The translations under genes were made by a program, and so were the position numbers. A stretch of DNA of 64,000 bases from Linnemannia elongata. Lineage: Eukaryota > Mortierellomycota > Mortierellomycetes > Mortierellales > Mortierellaceae. The notes under the pieces were generated by a model. That model saw nothing but the letters and a program-made list of their open reading frames with translations, was not told where the DNA came from and made no database searches. This document shows positions 60,201 through 64,000 of the stretch, piece by piece; the first letter of the stretch is position 1, and each line of letters begins with the position of its first letter. The stretch lies in assembly GCA_036320915.1 (NCBI GenBank), contig JAXBDG010000010.1:1674001-1738000 (forward strand), read 5' to 3'.

Positions 60201-62058
60201 TCTGTCATGATGGGCTACCAAGCTGGCCTTAACACCTTGATTGAGGAGGGCATTGAGCTCGATATCGAGGACGACTCTGGTTTCACTGGTAAGCAAGCAC
60301 CCTTTTAATCACTCAACTGTGTTTGTATTCTGCTTTGAGGGATATTTTAGCTGACCGTTTCACTATTTATGCTTTTAACCATTAGCCTTGGACTATGCTG
60401 TCTTTGCCAACAACGTCGAAGCCACTGAGGCGTTGCTCCAGGCTGGTGCCATGTTGTCGATCGATAGCCTCGCAAAGTTGAAGGTCAAGCCCTCCGCTGC
60501 CATGTCGACTCTCTTGAAGTCTCTTTGTGCCATTGACTTGGCCGAGTCTGAGGTTGTCCAGCCCACTCCCGAGATTACCATCTCCTCTGAGGTCTATGAT
60601 GAGGCCTCTGTTGGTGCTCTCCTCGAGGAGGCCACCTTGGACTCTGCTGACGAGGACTCGTTGGCGTCCGGTTCGGAATCGGAATCTGAAGACTCGACGG
60701 TCCGTCGCCCCAGATCTTCGTCGTCCGCTTCCCCTTCGTCGTTGATGCTTTCGTCCACGCCACCTTCCTTCTCGAGCTCGGCCCCTACCCAGTTTGACCA
60801 GTCCCTTCACCACCACCGTCATCACCATTCTTCTCTCAACAGGAGCTCGCGCCCCTTGTCGATTGCTACCGTCGCCACTCGGTCGACGGGCATGATGTCT
60901 TTGGCACCCACCATGTCGACCTTGGCTCCCTCGGCCACCTCTTCTGCGGCCCAGTCCAGGTCCTCGGTCGGCGGTGTTGTCCGTCAGGCCAGCTTTGGTG
61001 CCAAGGGTGGTCAGGAGAACATCTGGCAGTGCGCCAAGAAGGGTAACTTGTTGTTGGTCAAGCACCACCTCGACAGGGAGCCTAACTTGATCAATGCCGC
61101 CTGGAAGTTTGATGGTCGTGCTGTCCTCTCCAGTGCCTGCGCTTCCCGTCAGCCGCAGGAGTTGGTCGAGTACTTGGTCCAGCGTGGTGCGCAGATCAAC
61201 AGTGCGGATACGTTCAAGAAGCGTACTGCGCTGCATACTTTGTGTGAGGAGGGTGGTCTCTGCCAGGATGATTGGGCGCTTGTTGCTGTCTCCCAAGCTG
61301 ACCAAGAGGCCAATGACCAGGATGTGTTGGCAGCGATGCGGTTCTTGTTGGATCGTGGTGCGGCTGTTGATGCCAAGAACCATTGGAAGGAGACGCCCCT
61401 TATGCGTCTGCTTGCTGGACGAGACTGTCCTCTGATGGTCCAGGAGTTGTACAGCCGAGGTGCCGATTCGAGACTCAAGTCCTCCAAGGATGCTTATCCC
61501 CATGGAACTGCACTCTGCTATGCGGCGTACTATGGTCGGATCAAGTCATTGAAGTGGATGATTGAGAACGACCTGTTGTTGAACGATGAGGCGTCGATCA
61601 AGGATGCCATTCGCTGGGCCAAGGCCTCCAAGGGTGGTGACACCCAGACCCATCACCACTCCCAGGCGACTGCCATGCAGAGTGCTAACATTGCCCGGAG
61701 GAAGGAGGAGCGTAAGGCTGAAGCGATCAGGTTGTTGGAAGGTTGGTTGGGTGAGACTGGTGCTGTTCGTCGTAAGGCGTTGGCCAAGGAGGTCTCTGCC
61801 CAACAGAGCGAGGGTTGGTGGCAACGGATGAGCGGTATTGTCGAGGTTGCTTCTCCTGCTTCCAAGGTTGCTGAGGCTGAAGATGTCGAAACGACTTCTT
61901 CATCATCGCCTGCACAGGTTTCGAGCAAGATGCCCACGGAGATGGTACCATTGTGGAGAGAAGTCCACAATCTTTCGGAGAGTCTTGTTCAGGGCGCAGT
62001 TCCTTCCAGCCCTAGCAACCGCATGAAGTGGAACCCTCTCACCATGCTTCGCAAGTAG
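56986..62058 (+). CDS. SPT23/MGA2-like regulator: Q-rich N-terminus, DNA-binding-like domain, IPT/TIG, ankyrin repeats
   Basis: Five exons in phase: 56986-57904, 58574-58662, 58851-59500, 59606-60288, 60386-62058, giving 1,337 aa. I chose the first in-frame ATG (MNPYLTTMAPPHHH). Residues 1-306 are Ser/Pro/Gln-rich with poly-Gln at about 78-93 and 207-235. Exon 3 (337-552) resembles the fungal Spt23/Mga2 N-terminal region: KTLEVFTSSKK, VVVPCGRCKDKTPEILRFHP, LIASAWCASTSHHRG then KFSFNVEL. A basic MKKRREE (about 591) could be an NLS. An IPT/TIG fold follows at about 611-695 (PTIKSLEPRKGPICRENHVI with IIGSNFARGMVPMFG). Ankyrin units lie at about 730-805 (MLHNSVMMGYQAGLNTLIEE, ALDYAVFANNVEATEALLQA) and about 990-1190 (RTALHTLCEEGG, ALCYAAYYGRIKSLKWM). 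Yeast Spt23/Mga2 are ER-tethered and cleaved to activate OLE1; this protein ends KWNPLTMLRK with no C-terminal TM helix, so that release mechanism is not expected. Confidence 0.9.
58021..58051. repeat. (CCAA)n short repeat in intron 1 of the SPT23-like gene
   Basis: Tandem ACCA/CCAA units within the 669-nt first intron. No coding meaning. Confidence 0.8.
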
Positions 62059-62279
62059 AGTCCAATTTTTTTTTTAGCTCTACATTTTTTTTTGTTTCTT
62101 TCTTTGTTCTTGTATACTTGTCTTTTTTTTTTTTCCCCAGGATAGAATTTTTTTTTACCCCACCCCATCCTTGTATTATTAAAAAAATTTCAACATATCT
62201 TTCATATTTGTGCGTTGGGTTCCCGTTGTTATTTATTCAAAGGGTGGGAAAAGAGAAAGTGAAAGAGAAAAGAAGGGAC
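62059..62279. other. Convergent 3' flanks
   Basis: A 221-bp spacer between the convergent SPT23-like and LRR genes, rich in short T runs. A TTTATT at about 62230 gives AATAAA on minus, 3' of the LRR gene. Confidence 0.5.
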
Positions 62280-64000
62280 TCACATCATGTCATAATCAAA
62301 GGCGTCGATCTCGAGAAGTTCGACATCCTGGTCCATGAACCACTCATAAACCTCATTGTCCAGATCAACCTCCGTCGCATACTTGGACACTATCAGTTGA
62401 CTCAACTTGGCAACTCGTGGCAAGTCCTCCTCCTCTTCCTCGTCTTCTTCCTCTTCCTCATCCTCGTCTTCCTCCTCAACTGCCTTCTTCTTGCCCTTCT
62501 TGGTTTTCGCATCGGCAGCCTTCTTGGCCTTTGCAGTCTTGGCCTTCTCAGCCTTCTTGGCCTTTTCCTCCGCAACCCTCCGTTCCTGCTCCACAACATC
62601 CAACTTTTTCATCTGGATCGGACAGTCTTTACGTCCATACCCAAAATACCGTCCAAAGAACTCCAGATCCGAATCGAATACCGTATATCCAAGTGGGCGG
62701 TACAGGTTCCAAGTATCGAGGGATTGCTGCAATCCAGGCAAGACGAGTTCAAGACCGTCCTTGGGGCGCACACGGAAGTTGCACTGGGACATGTCAAAGT
62801 AGAAGAGTTTCTTGAGGAGACCCAGTTTGCTGTAAAACTGTTTCAAGAGCGCACGTTGGGCGTTAGTGTTACGGTCCTGGAGGGGTGGGAGACGGAGGGT
62901 TTTGGTCTTGTTGTCGCTGGGGAACTTGTACCGGATCGTCTCGGCTTTGGCAGAAGCGGCCTTCTTGGCCTTGTTCTTGGCGGCTTCCTTGGCAACAACA
63001 GCAGCAACAGCAGCCTTGACGGCAGCCATGATCGCCTCGTCGTCCACCAACTCCTCATCCTCCTCATCCTCATCCTCGTTGTCCTCGTCGTCCAAAGGAC
63101 CGATCTCCCTCATAGGAAGGACAATATAATCATAGTAACCCTGATAGTCAAACTCCCACTTTACCGGAAACTCCTCCTCCTGCAAGGGAAACCTCTGTCT
63201 CTCCAACGTCTCCTCCTTCATCATGGTCACGTACCCAGGCATCACACGCATCAACTCCAATGGCGTCCCCGCAATCATCAAGTTAACCAACTGCGTACAC
63301 GCCCAGGGACCATTAAAGAACTCGATACTAATCCTCCCACAGTTGGAAACGTTCAACCCTTCAAGGTTAACGCAGGACCGCACAATCGCTCGCAGACCCT
63401 TATTAGTGATCCGAGGACAATGCTTCATCGACAACAGACACAACCCACCCGCAACAGTATGTCCCGAGTAGACCTTGATACTTGGATCAAAGCCCAGAGA
63501 CTTCCTCAACAACGCCGCAGCTCCAGCCTCGGAGGACTTCTTGGCATGCTCAGCAATCAAGACCTCGTCCTCTGCAATCTCAAACTCGCGCCAGGCTGCA
63601 GGGACCCCATACCCAAGTTGTTTCATCCGGTTCCGATACGTCGCCGCCAACGCCAACAGGGACTCATCACCCACATTAGTGCCATCAATCTCGACCATCC
63701 GCAACTCCGTCGCTGCAGTGAACAGGATCGCGAATCCTTCATCCGACAGGGTGGTGCAGTACGAGACGCGGAGTGTGGTCAGGACAGTGTTCAGACCAAA
63801 CGCGCGCGACGGTATTGAGGAGGAGGAGGTTGCTCCCTTCTTGGGCGTCGACTGGAGTTTTTGGGTGAACGCGATCGCCTTCTTGTCGTTACTGGGGACC
63901 TCGATGAACGCGTACAGAACCTCGTTGGTGGCATCGTGATTGTGCTCGAAAGAAATACTCTTGAATGTCGATTTGTTGGCCTTGATCAAGGGGATGAGTC
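62280..64000 (-). CDS. Leucine-rich-repeat (AMN1/F-box-LRR-like) protein, 5' partial
   Basis: One open exon runs from the right edge to the stop at 62280, more than 570 residues, with the N-terminus outside the window (it already reads LIPLIKANKSTFK at the edge). LRR units of the Cys-containing type are visible: LTTLRVSYCTTLSDEGFAIL, LRMVEIDGTNVGDESLLALA, LLSMKHCPRITNKGLRAIV, LEGLNVSNCGRISIEFF. These are typical of F-box/LRR and AMN1-like substrate adaptors. A highly charged insert (EDEDEEDEELVDDEAI, then Ala/Lys-rich helices) and a second Lys/Ala/Glu-rich stretch (KKAEKAKTAKAKKAADAK) separate the LRRs from a C-terminal segment (WFMDQDVELLEIDAFDYDMM). If an F-box exists it lies upstream of the window. 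A ubiquitin-ligase adaptor role is an inference from repeat type. The 596-aa plus frame opposite is a shadow. Confidence 0.85.
   Translation of the reverse strand, partial: LIPLIKANKSTFKSISFEHNHDATNEVLYAFIEVPSNDKKAIAFTQKLQSTPKKGATSSSSIPSRAFGLNTVLTTLRVSYCTTLSDEGFAILFTAATELRMVEIDGTNVGDESLLALAATYRNRMKQLGYGVPAAWREFEIAEDEVLIAEHAKKSSEAGAAALLRKSLGFDPSIKVYSGHTVAGGLCLLSMKHCPRITNKGLRAIVRSCVNLEGLNVSNCGRISIEFFNGPWACTQLVNLMIAGTPLELMRVMPGYVTMMKEETLERQRFPLQEEEFPVKWEFDYQGYYDYIVLPMREIGPLDDEDNEDEDEEDEELVDDEAIMAAVKAAVAAVVAKEAAKNKAKKAASAKAETIRYKFPSDNKTKTLRLPPLQDRNTNAQRALLKQFYSKLGLLKKLFYFDMSQCNFRVRPKDGLELVLPGLQQSLDTWNLYRPLGYTVFDSDLEFFGRYFGYGRKDCPIQMKKLDVVEQERRVAEEKAKKAEKAKTAKAKKAADAKTKKGKKKAVEEEDEDEEEEEDEEEEEDLPRVAKLSQLIVSKYATEVDLDNEVYEWFMDQDVELLEIDAFDYDMM

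Noticed and set aside
60382..61503. 373-aa open frame on minus
   Set aside because: Shadow of the ankyrin exon of the SPT23-like gene; the codon pattern follows the plus-strand gene.
62028..63818. 596-aa open frame on plus
   Set aside because: It is exactly antisense to the LRR protein, whose frame shows clear LRRs. The plus frame starts inside T runs and reads Phe/Leu/Arg low-complexity sequence.
1..64000. tRNA, rRNA, 5S, snRNA, CRISPR and transposon signatures
   Set aside because: I looked for T-loop GGTTCRANNCC motifs, U6-like and 5S-like sequence, regularly spaced repeats and transposase, reverse transcriptase or integrase motifs by eye and found none that hold up. Isolated GGTTCGA matches at about 15705 and 18114 have no tRNA fold around them.

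Overview
This is a stretch of nuclear chromosome from an early-diverging filamentous fungus. The best fit is Mucoromycota, probably Mortierellomycotina (Mortierella/Linnemannia type). That assignment is an inference from gene style: many short phase-consistent GT-AG introns, very small leading exons, Q/H/S-rich regulators, and a secreted kelch protein with one membrane span. It does not rest on a marker gene. I see no operons, prophage, IS elements, CRISPR, rRNA or tRNA. I resolve thirteen protein genes with exon structures; eleven are complete and two run off the window edges.

The left part (1-17.5 kb) is compact. In order it holds a kelch/single-TM surface protein (minus, runs off the left edge), the MPP10 subunit of the U3 snoRNP (minus), a Ulp1/SENP SUMO protease (minus), the eEF2-folding factor HGH1 (plus, divergent from the protease), and a large Myb/SANT-like protein (minus, convergent with HGH1).

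From 15.6 to 31.0 kb lie three same-strand paralogues (A, B, C) of a seven-transmembrane protein that I cannot assign to a named receptor class. They share intron positions and phases, a middle exon of exactly 317 nt, and a short conserved motif in otherwise divergent cytosolic tails. A small Cys-rich, Ser-rich protein gene sits between B and C. I consider this array the most interesting part of the window.

The right half is gene-poor. It contains a 1,546-aa low-complexity protein with a zinc-ribbon-like Cys motif (minus, 34.1-39.0 kb), an unidentified 319-aa protein (plus, 46.5-48.2 kb), an SPT23/MGA2-like IPT-ankyrin regulator with no membrane anchor (plus, 57.0-62.1 kb), and a convergent LRR protein that runs off the right edge. 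The gaps (39.0-46.5 and 48.2-57.0 kb) are full of homopolymer runs and dinucleotide or tetranucleotide repeats. Runs of T of 20 or more are strongly biased to the plus strand. Several weak candidate small multi-exon genes are flagged in the gaps; the best is a possible 85-aa single-span membrane protein at 51.9-52.8 kb.

Exon limits were derived by hand from splice consensus and phase. Within each complete gene the summed exon length is divisible by three. No alignment, RNA evidence or database search was available.
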